Below, piece by piece: positions 50,113-59,447 of a DNA stretch of 64,000 bases (its first letter is position 1; the number at the start of each line of letters is the position of its first letter). The stretch spans positions 558,001-622,000 of the forward strand of contig NZ_CP134890.1 in assembly GCF_032098525.1 (NCBI RefSeq). Direction: 5' to 3'. Made by a program: the position numbers and the translations under genes. Below the pieces are notes generated by a model, which saw only the letters and a program-made list of their open reading frames with translations, did not search any database and had not been told where the DNA came from. The DNA is from Flavobacterium sp. PMTSA4 (GTDB taxonomy: Bacteria; Bacteroidota; Bacteroidia; Flavobacteriales; Flavobacteriaceae).

Positions 50113-52125
50113 TTGAAAAAAATACTTTTTATACTATCATTTGTTCCCAGTTTACTTGCTGCGCAAAGTGATGTAAATCCTTGTGCAACTCTATCAAAAA
50201 TTAATGATGTATTTCAACGAAAACATTATCAACCAAAACCGCTTGATGATAGTTTATCAATCTATGTTTATAGAACTTTCCTTGAAGAAATTGATGAAAA
50301 TAATAGATTGTTTACCGAAGAAGATTTATTAAAATTCAAAGATTTTAAATATAAAGTTGATGACTATATAGTTTCAAAAGACTGCAGTTTTCTTGAAACA
50401 ATGTATCAAAGCTACAATAATGTTATAGATAGATATGTAGCAATTATAAACTCTTTGAACAATGATTCGTTTCCGACTAGCAGTTCGGAAAATATAATTT
50501 TTTCTAAAAAAAGTTTTCCTTTCCTAAAAAATGAAACCGAATTAAAAGCTTTTTATAAAAAGAGAATTCTTTTTACACTTCTTAGAGAAATTGGCGAAAC
50601 AAGTACAAATAAAGATTCTTTGGTTGCAAATTTTAAATCAATTTATGCAAATCAAAAAGCAGCTGTTTTTGAGAAATACCTTTGCAAAGCATCAAATTTG
50701 AAACTCACCAAAGATGACTTCAACGAAAAGTTTTACTCTATTTTTTGCTCCTATTTCGATCCACATTCTGATTATTTTTCGCAAAAGTCTCGTTCTAACT
50801 TTTATTCACATTTAAGTTCAGATAATTTAAGTTTTGGATTTTATGTTTCCAAAAATGACAATGAAGAAATTTATGTTGCCGAAATATTACCCGGTAGTTC
50901 AGCTTATTACAGTGAAAAAATTGAAAAAGATGATGTCCTTTTAAAAATTGCACACAATTCTATAGAATATTTTGTTGATTGTATCGCTACCGAAAAATTA
51001 TTTGAAATTCTCAATTCTGATAATTACAAATCAGCAGATTTTACTTTTAGAAAAAAAAGCGGTTTGATTTACAGCATCAAATTAGACAAAAAAATTTTAA
51101 AAGATGTTCAAAACAATGTTTATAGTTTTATTATAAAAAATAAAGACAAAAATTTTGGTTACATAAAAATTCCTTCGTTTTATGCGCCTTTTGATAAAGG
51201 AAAATCAAGTATTAGTCAAGATGTGACCAAAGAAGTTTACAAATTAAAAGATGCAAAAATAGATGGTTTAATCATCGATTTACAAAATAATGGTGGTGGT
51301 TCATTAGATGAAGCAATTAGACTTTGCGGGTTGTTTATTGATATTGGTCCAGTTGCTGTGATGAATGATAGAAATGACAGAAAAGAAGTTTTAAAAGATT
51401 ATAACCGAGGAACTATTTTTTCTGGAAATATGGTGGTTTTAGTAAATGGCTTATCAGCATCTGCAAGCGAGTTTTTTAGTAATACAATGCAAGATTATCA
51501 ACGAGCAATTATTGTTGGAAACACTACACTTGGGAAAGCTTCTATGCAAAGAGTATTTCCTTTGGAAAATTCTAAAGATGAATTTGTAAAAATCACACTT
51601 GAAAAATTTTATAGAATTACCGGTAAAAGCAATCAATATAATGGATTAATTCCCGATGTTGAAATTCCTTCATTGTTTGACAAACATATGCCAAGAGAAA
51701 ACACAAATGAAACTGCCTTAAAAGGTGATGAAATTGATGTGAAGTTGAAATATAAATTATTTGAAAGTGACTATTCTTCTGCTATTGAAAAAAGTAAAGA
51801 AAGAATAAAAAATTCTTTAGAATGTAAAAAAATAGAAGCTTTAAATGAAAGAGTGAATCCATATTATGACTCTGAAATGCCTCCAATTACCTTAAAATTT
51901 GACACTGTTTATGAAGATATATCAAGAATAAATTCACTTTGGAAAGAATTAAGAGATTTTTCAGAAAAGGAATATCCAATAGAAATTGAACAAAGTAAAA
52001 TTGATTTAGATTATCAAAAATATGATGATTTTTTAAAAACCATTGCTGATAAAAGAAAAAAGGATGTAAAACAAAATTTTGATATTTTAGAAGCAGTAAA
52101 TATTCTAACCGATTTAACACCATAA
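50113..52125 (+). CDS. S41-family carboxyl-terminal processing protease
   Basis: A 670-residue secreted protease of the CtpA/Tsp type. Signal peptide about 1-17; N-terminal helical region (about 20-240); PDZ domain (about 245-330, SFGFYVSKNDNEEIYVAEIL and SAYYSEKIEKDDVLLKI). The S41 catalytic domain has LIIDLQNNGGGSLDEAI, VVLVNGLSASASEFFS (Ser) and VGNTTLGKASMQRVFPL (Lys), and a C-terminal helical part. The start is TTG, unusual here, 6 bp after gcvT. A secreted helical protein follows 2 bp later and may be its partner or substrate. Confidence 0.88.
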   Translation: MKKILFILSFVPSLLAAQSDVNPCATLSKINDVFQRKHYQPKPLDDSLSIYVYRTFLEEIDENNRLFTEEDLLKFKDFKYKVDDYIVSKDCSFLETMYQSYNNVIDRYVAIINSLNNDSFPTSSSENIIFSKKSFPFLKNETELKAFYKKRILFTLLREIGETSTNKDSLVANFKSIYANQKAAVFEKYLCKASNLKLTKDDFNEKFYSIFCSYFDPHSDYFSQKSRSNFYSHLSSDNLSFGFYVSKNDNEEIYVAEILPGSSAYYSEKIEKDDVLLKIAHNSIEYFVDCIATEKLFEILNSDNYKSADFTFRKKSGLIYSIKLDKKILKDVQNNVYSFIIKNKDKNFGYIKIPSFYAPFDKGKSSISQDVTKEVYKLKDAKIDGLIIDLQNNGGGSLDEAIRLCGLFIDIGPVAVMNDRNDRKEVLKDYNRGTIFSGNMVVLVNGLSASASEFFSNTMQDYQRAIIVGNTTLGKASMQRVFPLENSKDEFVKITLEKFYRITGKSNQYNGLIPDVEIPSLFDKHMPRENTNETALKGDEIDVKLKYKLFESDYSSAIEKSKERIKNSLECKKIEALNERVNPYYDSEMPPITLKFDTVYEDISRINSLWKELRDFSEKEYPIEIEQSKIDLDYQKYDDFLKTIADKRKKDVKQNFDILEAVNILTDLTP

Positions 52126-52127
52126 AT

Positions 52128-53162
52128 ATGAAGACAAAATTACTTTTTACTTTTTTTCTTTTAACTACTCTAAATGCTTTGGCACAAGAGTTCAAAAAAC
52201 CAGTTGATTATTTAACATATATCAACAAAGAACAAGAATTAATCTCAAGGAGTACTTGGAAATACACATCAGCAGTAGCCCATTCAAAAAGTGCTCGAAG
52301 AATTGACAATACTAGAAAACAATTAGTAAAAAGTATTCAAAGTTCTAAAAAGAAAATAACCGATATCAAAAATGGTTATAATGGAGACAAAGAATATCAA
52401 ACGCAAACCATACAGTATTTGGATTTTTGTGAAAAAAACATCAATGAAGAATATGATAAGATAATCAATATGCAAGAAGTTGCAGAACAATCATACGATG
52501 CCATGGAAGCATATCTTATGGCAAGAGATTTGGTGAATAAAAAACTAGATGAAGAAAATGAAAAAGCAATTTTAGCCTTCAATAATTTTGCTCAAAAATA
52601 TAATATTACAGTTAACAATCAAGAAACTGAGTTGTCAAGAAAAATAAAGCTTTCCGGAGAAGTCTTTGATTATCATACTGCACTTTATTTATTGTTTTTT
52701 AAGACTAATATAACTGACATTAATTTATCGTTAGCCATTGAACGAAAAGATTTAGGTGCAATTCAACAAAACGGAAGCGCTTTGCTTCAATATGCCGAAG
52801 AAGGATTGGAAAAATTAAAACTTATTAAACCTTATGGAAATGATAATTCAATGGTTTTAGCAACTAAAAAATGTTTGGAATTCTACAAAAAAGAAGCTGA
52901 AGTTTATGTTCCAAAAATTATTGATTTTTATATGTTCAATGAAAAATTTGAAAACGCTAAAAAGTCTTTAGAAAACAAAACAAATAAAGATAAAACAAAA
53001 GAAGAAATAGATAATTACAATGCAATGGTAAAGCAAGTAAATAAAGAAATCGATAATTTCAACAAAACAAATACTGCAAATTTTCAAGAAAAAAATAACT
53101 TATTAAATACTTGGAATACAACTGGCGAAAATTTCATTTCTAAATACGTGCCAGCAGAATAA
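52128..53162 (+). CDS. Secreted helical protein of unknown function
   Basis: A 344-residue protein with a signal peptide (about 1-19), almost entirely helical and Lys/Glu/Asn-rich, with predicted coiled coils, for example QYLDFCEKNINEEYDKIINM and NFNKTNTANFQEKNNLL. No catalytic motif is evident. It resembles a group I remember as LIC11966-family surface proteins, but this is uncertain. It is 2 bp after the S41 protease gene, so they are co-transcribed; a protease substrate or adaptor role is a plausible inference. Confidence 0.7.
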   Translation: MKTKLLFTFFLLTTLNALAQEFKKPVDYLTYINKEQELISRSTWKYTSAVAHSKSARRIDNTRKQLVKSIQSSKKKITDIKNGYNGDKEYQTQTIQYLDFCEKNINEEYDKIINMQEVAEQSYDAMEAYLMARDLVNKKLDEENEKAILAFNNFAQKYNITVNNQETELSRKIKLSGEVFDYHTALYLLFFKTNITDINLSLAIERKDLGAIQQNGSALLQYAEEGLEKLKLIKPYGNDNSMVLATKKCLEFYKKEAEVYVPKIIDFYMFNEKFENAKKSLENKTNKDKTKEEIDNYNAMVKQVNKEIDNFNKTNTANFQEKNNLLNTWNTTGENFISKYVPAE

Positions 53163-53177
53163 AAATAAATTAAAGAA

Positions 53178-53209
53178 ATTGTCAATAAAATAATATTCAC
53201 TTATTTTTG
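53178..53209 (+). promoter_or_regulatory. Putative promoter of the YebC gene
   Basis: ATTG at 53178-53181, 20 bp, TATTTTTG at 53202-53209, 22 bp before the ATG. Good match to the Bacteroidota promoter. Confidence 0.6.
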
Positions 53210-53230
53210 CAAAAAAAATAAAACCAAGAA

Positions 53231-53941
53231 ATGGGAAGAGCATTCGAATTTAGAAAAGGTAGAAAAATGAAGCGTTGGGCAGCCATGGCCAAAGCCTTTA
53301 CACGTATAGGAAAAGATATTGTAATGGCCGTAAAAGAAGGTGGACCAAATCCTGAATCAAACTCACGTTTAAGAGCTGTTATTCAAAATGCCAAATCGGC
53401 AAACATGCCAAAAGATAACGTTGAACGCGCTATTAAAAAAGCTACTGATAAAGATACTGCCAACTATAAAGAAGTTCTGTTTGAAGGTTATGCTCCACAC
53501 GGAATTGCTATTCTAATTGAAACAGCAACTGACAATAATAATAGAACGGTTGCAAATATTAGAAGTTATTTTAATAAATGTAACGGAACTTTAGGAACAC
53601 AAGGTTCGGTAGAATTCATGTTTGACCATACTTGTAATTTCAGAATCCCAAAAGGGGATATTGATATTGAAGAAATGGAGTTGGAATTTATTGATTTTGG
53701 AGCAGAAGAAATTTTTGTTGATGAAGATGACATCTTAATTTATGCGCCATTTGAAAGTTTTGGTGCTATTCAAAAAGAATTAGAAAATCGTGGTATCGAA
53801 ATACTTTCTTCAGGTTTTGAAAGAATTCCTCAAATCACAAAAGAACTTACAGAAGAACAAGTTGCCGATGTTGAAAAATTACTAGAAAAGATTGAAGAAG
53901 ACGATGATGTGATGAATGTTTATCATACCATGCAAGAGTAA
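53231..53941 (+). CDS. YebC/PmpR-family protein
   Basis: A 236-residue cytoplasmic protein. It opens GRAFEFRKGRKMKRWAAMAK and has GKDIVMAVKEGGPNPESNSRLR (about 31-52) and FEGYAPHGIAILIETATDNN (about 84-103). Three domains, normal length. Members act as DNA-binding regulators or, in a related subgroup, help ribosomes through polyproline stretches. It has a clear promoter and a perfect terminator, so it is a single-gene unit. Confidence 0.93.
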   Translation: MGRAFEFRKGRKMKRWAAMAKAFTRIGKDIVMAVKEGGPNPESNSRLRAVIQNAKSANMPKDNVERAIKKATDKDTANYKEVLFEGYAPHGIAILIETATDNNNRTVANIRSYFNKCNGTLGTQGSVEFMFDHTCNFRIPKGDIDIEEMELEFIDFGAEEIFVDEDDILIYAPFESFGAIQKELENRGIEILSSGFERIPQITKELTEEQVADVEKLLEKIEEDDDVMNVYHTMQE

Positions 53942-53959
53942 TTCATAAAACTTAAATAT

Positions 53960-53995
53960 AAAAAAACCGCTAAGAATTTCTTAGCGGTTTTTTAT
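53960..53995. terminator. Bidirectional terminator
   Basis: AACCGCTAAG-AATTT-CTTAGCGGTT stem with A and T runs between the convergent YebC and cysteine synthase-family genes. Confidence 0.92.
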
Positions 53996-54012
53996 TTATA
54001 AATACATATATA

Positions 54013-55053
54013 TTATTTAATAATTTCAATTTTTTGAGCTTCCTCTTGATTTTTAGTATCAAAAAAACCTTGCTCATTCATCCATTCATCACTAAATACT
54101 TTGCTCATATAACGTGAACCATGATCAGGGAAAATTGCAATTACGTTACTGTTTTCATTAAATTCTCCTTGTTCAGCATATTGTTTAATAGCCTGCATAA
54201 CCGCACCTGAAGTATATCCTACAAACAATCCTTCTCTTTTAGCAATTTCTCTTGTTGTATGAGCACTTTCTTCGTCAGTAACTTTCATAAAATGATCAAT
54301 TACATCAAAATCAGTAGCAGTTGGAATCAAGTTTTTACCTAACCCTTCAATTCGGTACGGATAAATTTCTTCAGCATCAAATTCTTTAGTTTCGTGGTAT
54401 TTTTTTAACACCGAACCAAAAGCATCAACACCTAAAATTCTAATATTTGGATTTTTTTCTTTTAAGAATTTTGCAGCTCCAGATATAGTTCCACCTGTTC
54501 CACTACAAGCAACTAAATGTGTTATTTTTCCATTCGTTTGTTCCCAAATTTCTGGACCAGTAGTTTTGTAATGGGCATCAATATTTAATTGGTTGAAATA
54601 TTGATTAATATAAACCGAACCTTTTATTTCCTCGTGTAATCTCTTGGCAACATTGTAGTAAGAACGTTCATCATCTGCAGAAACATGTGCTGGACAAATG
54701 TAAACTTTTGCACCAAGACTTCTAAGCATATCTATTTTATCCATAGATGATTTAGAACTTACAGCCAAAATACAATTATAACCTTTGATAATGCTAACCA
54801 TTGCCAAACTAAAACCAGTATTACCTGAAGTAGTTTCAATAATGGTATCGCCAGGAGTTAAAATTCCCTGTTTTTCAGCTTCTTCAATAATGTATAATGC
54901 AATCCTGTCTTTTGTAGAATGTCCTGGATTGAATGCTTCAACTTTAGCATAGAAATTACCTTCTATATTTTCAGTTACTTTGTTAAGCTTAATCAATGGT
55001 GTATTACCAATTAATCCTAGTACATTATTGTAAGCTTTTATATCTTCTTTCAT
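54013..55053 (-). CDS. PLP-dependent cysteine synthase-family enzyme
   Basis: A 346-residue fold-type II PLP enzyme. The PLP lysine is in NPGHSTKDRIALY (about residues 43-55), where family members more often read SVKDR. Other motifs are LIGNTPLIKL, ETTSGNTGFSLA, VACSGTGGTISG and the terminal-phosphate site near FVGYTSGAVMQA. It could be a cysteine synthase or a cystathionine beta-synthase; there are no CBS domains. Upstream, a promoter core at 55110-55117 is followed by a hairpin in the leader. Confidence 0.88.
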   Translation of the reverse strand: MKEDIKAYNNVLGLIGNTPLIKLNKVTENIEGNFYAKVEAFNPGHSTKDRIALYIIEEAEKQGILTPGDTIIETTSGNTGFSLAMVSIIKGYNCILAVSSKSSMDKIDMLRSLGAKVYICPAHVSADDERSYYNVAKRLHEEIKGSVYINQYFNQLNIDAHYKTTGPEIWEQTNGKITHLVACSGTGGTISGAAKFLKEKNPNIRILGVDAFGSVLKKYHETKEFDAEEIYPYRIEGLGKNLIPTATDFDVIDHFMKVTDEESAHTTREIAKREGLFVGYTSGAVMQAIKQYAEQGEFNENSNVIAIFPDHGSRYMSKVFSDEWMNEQGFFDTKNQEEAQKIEIIK

Positions 55054-55075
55054 AAAATAAATTAGTCAAGCTTTA

Positions 55076-55117
55076 ATTTGTGGGGATTTTTAATAATCCA
55101 CAAACGTTGCAAATTTA
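55076..55117 (-). promoter_or_regulatory. Putative promoter and leader hairpin of the cysteine synthase-family gene
   Basis: TAAATTTG on the minus strand (55117-55110). The predicted transcript start is followed at once by TTTGTGGAT ... ATCCCCACAAA, a hairpin at the 5' end of the leader. No T-run follows, so it is not a simple terminator of the S9 gene. It may stabilise the mRNA or be regulatory. Confidence 0.45.
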
Positions 55118-55132
55118 ATAAAATTTTTTAAA

Positions 55133-57190
55133 CTAGCTTTTTATTCCTTCTAAATCTAATAAAAAACTATACTCTTTAGCTATTTCCTTTAATGCTTCAA
55201 ACCTTCCTGATGCGCCACCATGACCAGCATCCATATTAGTATCCAAATATAACTGATTATTATTGGTTTTCAAAATTCTAAGTTTTGCAACCCATTTTGC
55301 TGGTTCCCAATACTGAACTTGAGAATCATGCAAACCTGTTGAAACATAGATATTTGGATAGTCTTGAGCTATTACATTATCATAAGGAGAATAACTTTTC
55401 ATATAATTATAATACTTCTTCTGGTTCGGATTTCCCCATTCGTCATATTCACCTGTAGTTAGTGGAATACTATCATCCAACATTGTTGTAACCACATCTA
55501 CAAAAGGAACTTGAGCGATAACTCCTTTATACAAATTTGGTGCCATGTTCATAATTGCACCCATTAATAATCCACCTGCAGAACCACCTTCGGCAAAAAG
55601 ATGCTCAGAAGAAGTATATTTTTCTTCAATCAAAAACTCTGAACAAGCAATGAAATCAGTAAATGTATTTTTCTTTTTTAATAATTTTCCGTTTTCATAC
55701 CATTGTCTTCCTAAATCTTCACCACCACGAATATGAGCAATTGCATAAATAAATCCTCTGTCTAGCAATGATAATCGAACTGAAGAAAAATGACAATCCA
55801 TCGTAACACCATAGGAACCATAAGCATACAAAAGAGTTGGGTTTTTACCGTTCTGCTCTACTCCATTTTTATAAATCATTGAAATAGGGACTTTTATTCC
55901 ATCTTTTGCAGTAGCCCAAATTCTTTTTTCTGTATAATTTGATTTTTCATATGTTCCACCAAGAACTTCTTGCTCTTTCAAGACTGTTTTTTCTTTAGTT
56001 CTCATGTTGAAATCAATAACTGAGCTCGGTGTTGCTAATGATTGATAGCTATAACGAAGAATTTCGGTATCAAAGTCAATATTTGCAGTGGTATACGCCA
56101 TGTAAGTTTCACTATCAAAAGGCAAATAATATTCTTTTCCTTTCCAAGGCATAATTTTCAGTTGATTTAAACCATTAAATCGTTCAGAAACTACTAAATA
56201 ATCTTTAAAAATATCGATTGCTTCTAATAAAACTTGTTCTCTGTGAGGAATTAAATCAACCCAATTTTCTTTTGATGTTGATGTCTCAGGAGTTTTCATC
56301 AACTTAAAATTGGTTGCTTTATCTTTATTAGTTACAATATAAAAATGGTCTTCAAAATGCGAAATCGAATATTCTAAACCACGAGTTCTTTTTTGAAACA
56401 CTTTGAATTTTCCATTTGATTTTGATGCTAATAAATACCTATATTCACTAGTCATAGTACTATCGGAATTGATAATAATATACTTTCGCGATTTTGATTT
56501 ATAAACCGAAACATCAAAAGTTTCATCTTTTTCAAAATACACTACTTCATCATCATCAGGATTCGTACCCATAATGTGCTTGTAAATTCTATCTGGACGA
56601 AGTGTTTGTTCATCTTTTCTGGAATAGAAAAATGTTTTATTATCGCTTGCCCAAGTAGCATCACCAGTAGTATTTTCTACTTTATATGGTAATATTTCAT
56701 TGGTTTCTAAATTCTTAATTTGAATTGTAAATTGACGTCGAGAAACAGTGTCAACACCAAATGTTACCCATTTATTATCATCACTAACACTTAAACCAGT
56801 TAACTTAAAATAAGCATGATCTTTGGCCATTTCGTTGCAATCAAAAAGAATTTCTTCTTTAGCTTCTAATGATTCTTTTTTTCTTGAATAAATTGGATAA
56901 CCTTTTCCTATTTCAAAACGAGTGATATACCAATATCCATTATAAAAATAAGGAACCGATTGATCATCTTCCTTAATTCTAGCCTTCATTTCTTCAAACA
57001 AAATAGTTTGAAACTGTTTGGTATGAGCTGTTGATTTTTTATAATATTCATTTTCTTTATTCAGATAATCAATAACTTCTGGATTTTCTCTATCATTCAG
57101 CCAATAGTAATTATCAATGCGAACATCGCCATGTTTTTCTAGACTTTTTGGTTTAATTTTCGCTATTGGTGGTTGTAATTCTGTTGACAT
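55133..57190 (-). CDS. S9-family oligopeptidase (oligopeptidase B-like)
   Basis: A 685-residue serine peptidase without signal peptide. The N-terminal seven-bladed propeller (about 75-405) is preceded by a short part of the catalytic domain (KHGDVRIDNYYWLNDRENPEV). The C-terminal alpha/beta hydrolase has HIRGGEDLGRQWYENGK, the nucleophile in FAEGGSAGGLLMG, VSTGLHDSQVQYWEPAK and the His in DAGHGGASGR. Length matches PtrB (oligopeptidase B), which cleaves after basic residues in short peptides. Single gene. Confidence 0.93.
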   Translation of the reverse strand: MSTELQPPIAKIKPKSLEKHGDVRIDNYYWLNDRENPEVIDYLNKENEYYKKSTAHTKQFQTILFEEMKARIKEDDQSVPYFYNGYWYITRFEIGKGYPIYSRKKESLEAKEEILFDCNEMAKDHAYFKLTGLSVSDDNKWVTFGVDTVSRRQFTIQIKNLETNEILPYKVENTTGDATWASDNKTFFYSRKDEQTLRPDRIYKHIMGTNPDDDEVVYFEKDETFDVSVYKSKSRKYIIINSDSTMTSEYRYLLASKSNGKFKVFQKRTRGLEYSISHFEDHFYIVTNKDKATNFKLMKTPETSTSKENWVDLIPHREQVLLEAIDIFKDYLVVSERFNGLNQLKIMPWKGKEYYLPFDSETYMAYTTANIDFDTEILRYSYQSLATPSSVIDFNMRTKEKTVLKEQEVLGGTYEKSNYTEKRIWATAKDGIKVPISMIYKNGVEQNGKNPTLLYAYGSYGVTMDCHFSSVRLSLLDRGFIYAIAHIRGGEDLGRQWYENGKLLKKKNTFTDFIACSEFLIEEKYTSSEHLFAEGGSAGGLLMGAIMNMAPNLYKGVIAQVPFVDVVTTMLDDSIPLTTGEYDEWGNPNQKKYYNYMKSYSPYDNVIAQDYPNIYVSTGLHDSQVQYWEPAKWVAKLRILKTNNNQLYLDTNMDAGHGGASGRFEALKEIAKEYSFLLDLEGIKS

Positions 57191-57304
57191 TCTTTAGATT
57201 GCAATTGAGCTACAAAAATAACTCCATTACTGTTAAAATTCCTTAAATTCTGAGGAAGTTATGCACTTAACAATTAACAATTACGATTTCGTAACTGAAT
57301 TTAT

Positions 57305-57312
57305 TACTTTTG
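57305..57312 (+). promoter_or_regulatory. Putative -7 element of the YbaB operon
   Basis: TACTTTTG (TAnnTTTG), 16 bp before the ATG at 57328, with a very short leader. Confidence 0.5.
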
Positions 57313-57327
57313 AAAAAAAATTAAGAT

Positions 57328-57651
57328 ATGTTTGGAGACATGATGAACATGATGGGTAAACTGAAAGAAACCCAACAAAAAATTGAAGAAACAAAAGCTC
57401 GATTAGATTCTGTTTTAATTGATGAACAAAGCAAAGATGGTTTATTAAAAGTTACTCTAACTGCTAACCAAAAAGTAAAATCGATAATTATTGATGATAG
57501 TTTATTGGAAGATAAAGAACAATTGGAAGATTACTTAATTCTTGTAATGAACAAAGCTATAGAAAAAGCAACTAATGTTAACGAAACTGAACTTGCGGCG
57601 GTTGCAAAACAAGGAATGCCAAATATTCCTGGAATGGATTTATTTAAATAA
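57328..57651 (+). CDS. YbaB/EbfC nucleoid-associated protein
   Basis: A 107-residue DNA-binding protein with the tweezer-shaped dimer fold. It begins MFGDMMNMMGKLKETQQKIE, has a central sheet (LKVTLTANQKVKSIIIDDSL) and a C-terminal helix ending MPNIPGMDLFK. In other bacteria it is next to recR or dnaX; here it is followed by a membrane-export gene that starts in its stop codon (TAATG overlap), so they are translationally coupled. Confidence 0.93.
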   Translation: MFGDMMNMMGKLKETQQKIEETKARLDSVLIDEQSKDGLLKVTLTANQKVKSIIIDDSLLEDKEQLEDYLILVMNKAIEKATNVNETELAAVAKQGMPNIPGMDLFK

Positions 57652-58379
57652 TGAATAGCATCAACTACCTTTTTCTAGTTTTTGCACTATTAGCAGAAAT
57701 TATTGGAACTATTGGTGGTTTTGGTTCTTCGGTGTTTTTTGTTCCATTGGGAAATTTTTATTTTGATTTTCATACAGTTTTAGGATTAACAGCCGTTTTT
57801 CACCTTTCAAGTAATTTGAGCAAAATAATGCTTTTCAAAAAAGGACTAAATAAACAGTTACTACTTTACATTGGTTTACCTTCGGTTGTTTTTGTAATTA
57901 TTGGTGGAATTTTATCAAAATATCTAAACACTTTATTTTTAGAAATTGCACTTGGGATTTTCTTGATAGCGCTTAGTTTGTTGTTTCTAATTAAGCAAAA
58001 GTTGGTCATAGAGCCAAACAAAAAAAACTCGATAACTGGTGGAATTTTATCTGGATTTTCAGCTGGTTTGCTTGGAACTGGCGGTGCAATTCGTGGATTG
58101 ACAATGGCTGCATTTAATCTAGAAAAAAGTGTTTTCATAGCCACATCAGCAGCAATAGACATGATGATAGATTCTACCCGAACTATTGTTTACTTTCAAA
58201 ACGGATATATCACTAAAGACATTTTAATTTATATTCCTTTTCTATTTATTATTGGATTAATTGGAACCTATTTAGGTAAAAGAATATTGCATTATATTCC
58301 TCAAGATAAATTTAAAAACCTATCATTAGTATTAATTCTAATAATAGGTTTGATTACTTTAGGCAAACAATTTATATAG
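57651..58379 (+). CDS. TSUP (TauE/SafE)-family membrane protein
   Basis: A 242-residue permease with about eight helices. Family features are GGFGSSVFFVPL near the start (about 22-33), SGFSAGLLGTGGAIRGL in the second repeat and GTYLGKRILHYIPQDKFK near the end. TSUP proteins export sulfite or sulfoacetate, or carry similar anions; the substrate is unknown. It overlaps YbaB by one base and its end abuts the convergent ltaE gene without a gap. Confidence 0.87.
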   Translation: MNSINYLFLVFALLAEIIGTIGGFGSSVFFVPLGNFYFDFHTVLGLTAVFHLSSNLSKIMLFKKGLNKQLLLYIGLPSVVFVIIGGILSKYLNTLFLEIALGIFLIALSLLFLIKQKLVIEPNKKNSITGGILSGFSAGLLGTGGAIRGLTMAAFNLEKSVFIATSAAIDMMIDSTRTIVYFQNGYITKDILIYIPFLFIIGLIGTYLGKRILHYIPQDKFKNLSLVLILIIGLITLGKQFI

Positions 58380-59405
58380 TTAAAAAGTTAATTTACTTAA
58401 GGTTTCCAATACATATTCATGCATTATTTGTCGGTAATCTAAATGAGTAACTATTCGTAATTTTCCTTTTGACATTAAGCTGATGGAAATTCCTTTTTGT
58501 TTCAATTTATCTATGATTTCTGTATCAGAAACACTTTCAATCGGTGAGAAAATTATAATATTTGTTTCAATAGGTTCTACTATTTTTACCCAAGAACATT
58601 GTTCTAATTGTTTACCAAGTTCTTTTGCACGATTGTGGTCTTCCTCTAACCTATTGATATTATTTTGCAACGCATAAATTCCTGCTGCAGCCAAATAACC
58701 TGCCTGACGCATATTTCCTCCAAATATTTTACGAATTCGTAAAGCACGTTTTATGGTTTCTTTATCTGATAATAAAACCGAACCAACAGGACAACCTAAA
58801 CCTTTTGAAAAACAAACCGAAATTGTATCGAACAAAGCACCGAATTGTTTTGGATGTTGTTTTTTGGCAATCATGGCATTCCACAATCTTGCACCATCCA
58901 AATGATACTTCAAATTATTATCTACACAAACTTGTTTTATTTTTTGCAATTCTTCCAATTCATAACATGCTCCGCCACCTTTATTTGTAGTGTTTTCAAT
59001 GCCAACCATTTTAGAAAAAGGTGTATGATAAAATTCAGGATCATTAATTCCCTCTTTTACCATATCAGCAGTAATCATTCCACGTTTTCCATCTAATAAA
59101 TTAAAATTCACACCGCTGTTGGCCGAAGCTCCACCAGATTCATATAAATGAATATGCGACCATTTATCACAAATAATTTGGTCACCAGGATTTGTGTTTA
59201 ATTTAATTGCTGTTTGATTGGCCATAGTTCCAGACGGAAAAAACAATGCCGCTTCCATTCCAAACAAATCAGCAACAATACGTTCAAACTCATTCACTGT
59301 TGGATCTTGTTTAAAAACATCATCACCTACTTTAGCATTAAACATTGCTTTTAGCATTTCTGGTGAAGGTTTTGTTACCGTATCGCTGATTAAATTAATT
59401 TCCAT
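58380..59405 (-). CDS. ltaE: Low-specificity threonine aldolase
   Basis: A protein of about 341 residues that splits threonine and allo-threonine to glycine and acetaldehyde. It starts INLISDTVTKPSPEMLKAM and has VFKQDPTVNEFE, FFPSGTMANQTAI, and the PLP lysine in SVCFSKGLGCPVGSVL (about 200-215), plus KIFGGNMRQAGYLAAAG. I chose the ATG at 59405; an upstream start at 59432 adds nine residues with no family match. It links to the nearby glycine and one-carbon genes. Confidence 0.92.
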   Translation of the reverse strand: MEINLISDTVTKPSPEMLKAMFNAKVGDDVFKQDPTVNEFERIVADLFGMEAALFFPSGTMANQTAIKLNTNPGDQIICDKWSHIHLYESGGASANSGVNFNLLDGKRGMITADMVKEGINDPEFYHTPFSKMVGIENTTNKGGGACYELEELQKIKQVCVDNNLKYHLDGARLWNAMIAKKQHPKQFGALFDTISVCFSKGLGCPVGSVLLSDKETIKRALRIRKIFGGNMRQAGYLAAAGIYALQNNINRLEEDHNRAKELGKQLEQCSWVKIVEPIETNIIIFSPIESVSDTEIIDKLKQKGISISLMSKGKLRIVTHLDYRQIMHEYVLETLSKLTF

Positions 59406-59417
59406 GAATTTTTTATT

Positions 59418-59425
59418 TATTTTTG
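59418..59425 (+). promoter_or_regulatory. Putative -7 element of prfB
   Basis: TATTTTTG (TAnnTTTG), 22 bp before the prfB ATG at 59448, in the divergent gap with ltaE. Confidence 0.5.
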
Positions 59426-59447
59426 CAATCACAAAACTACATTATTT

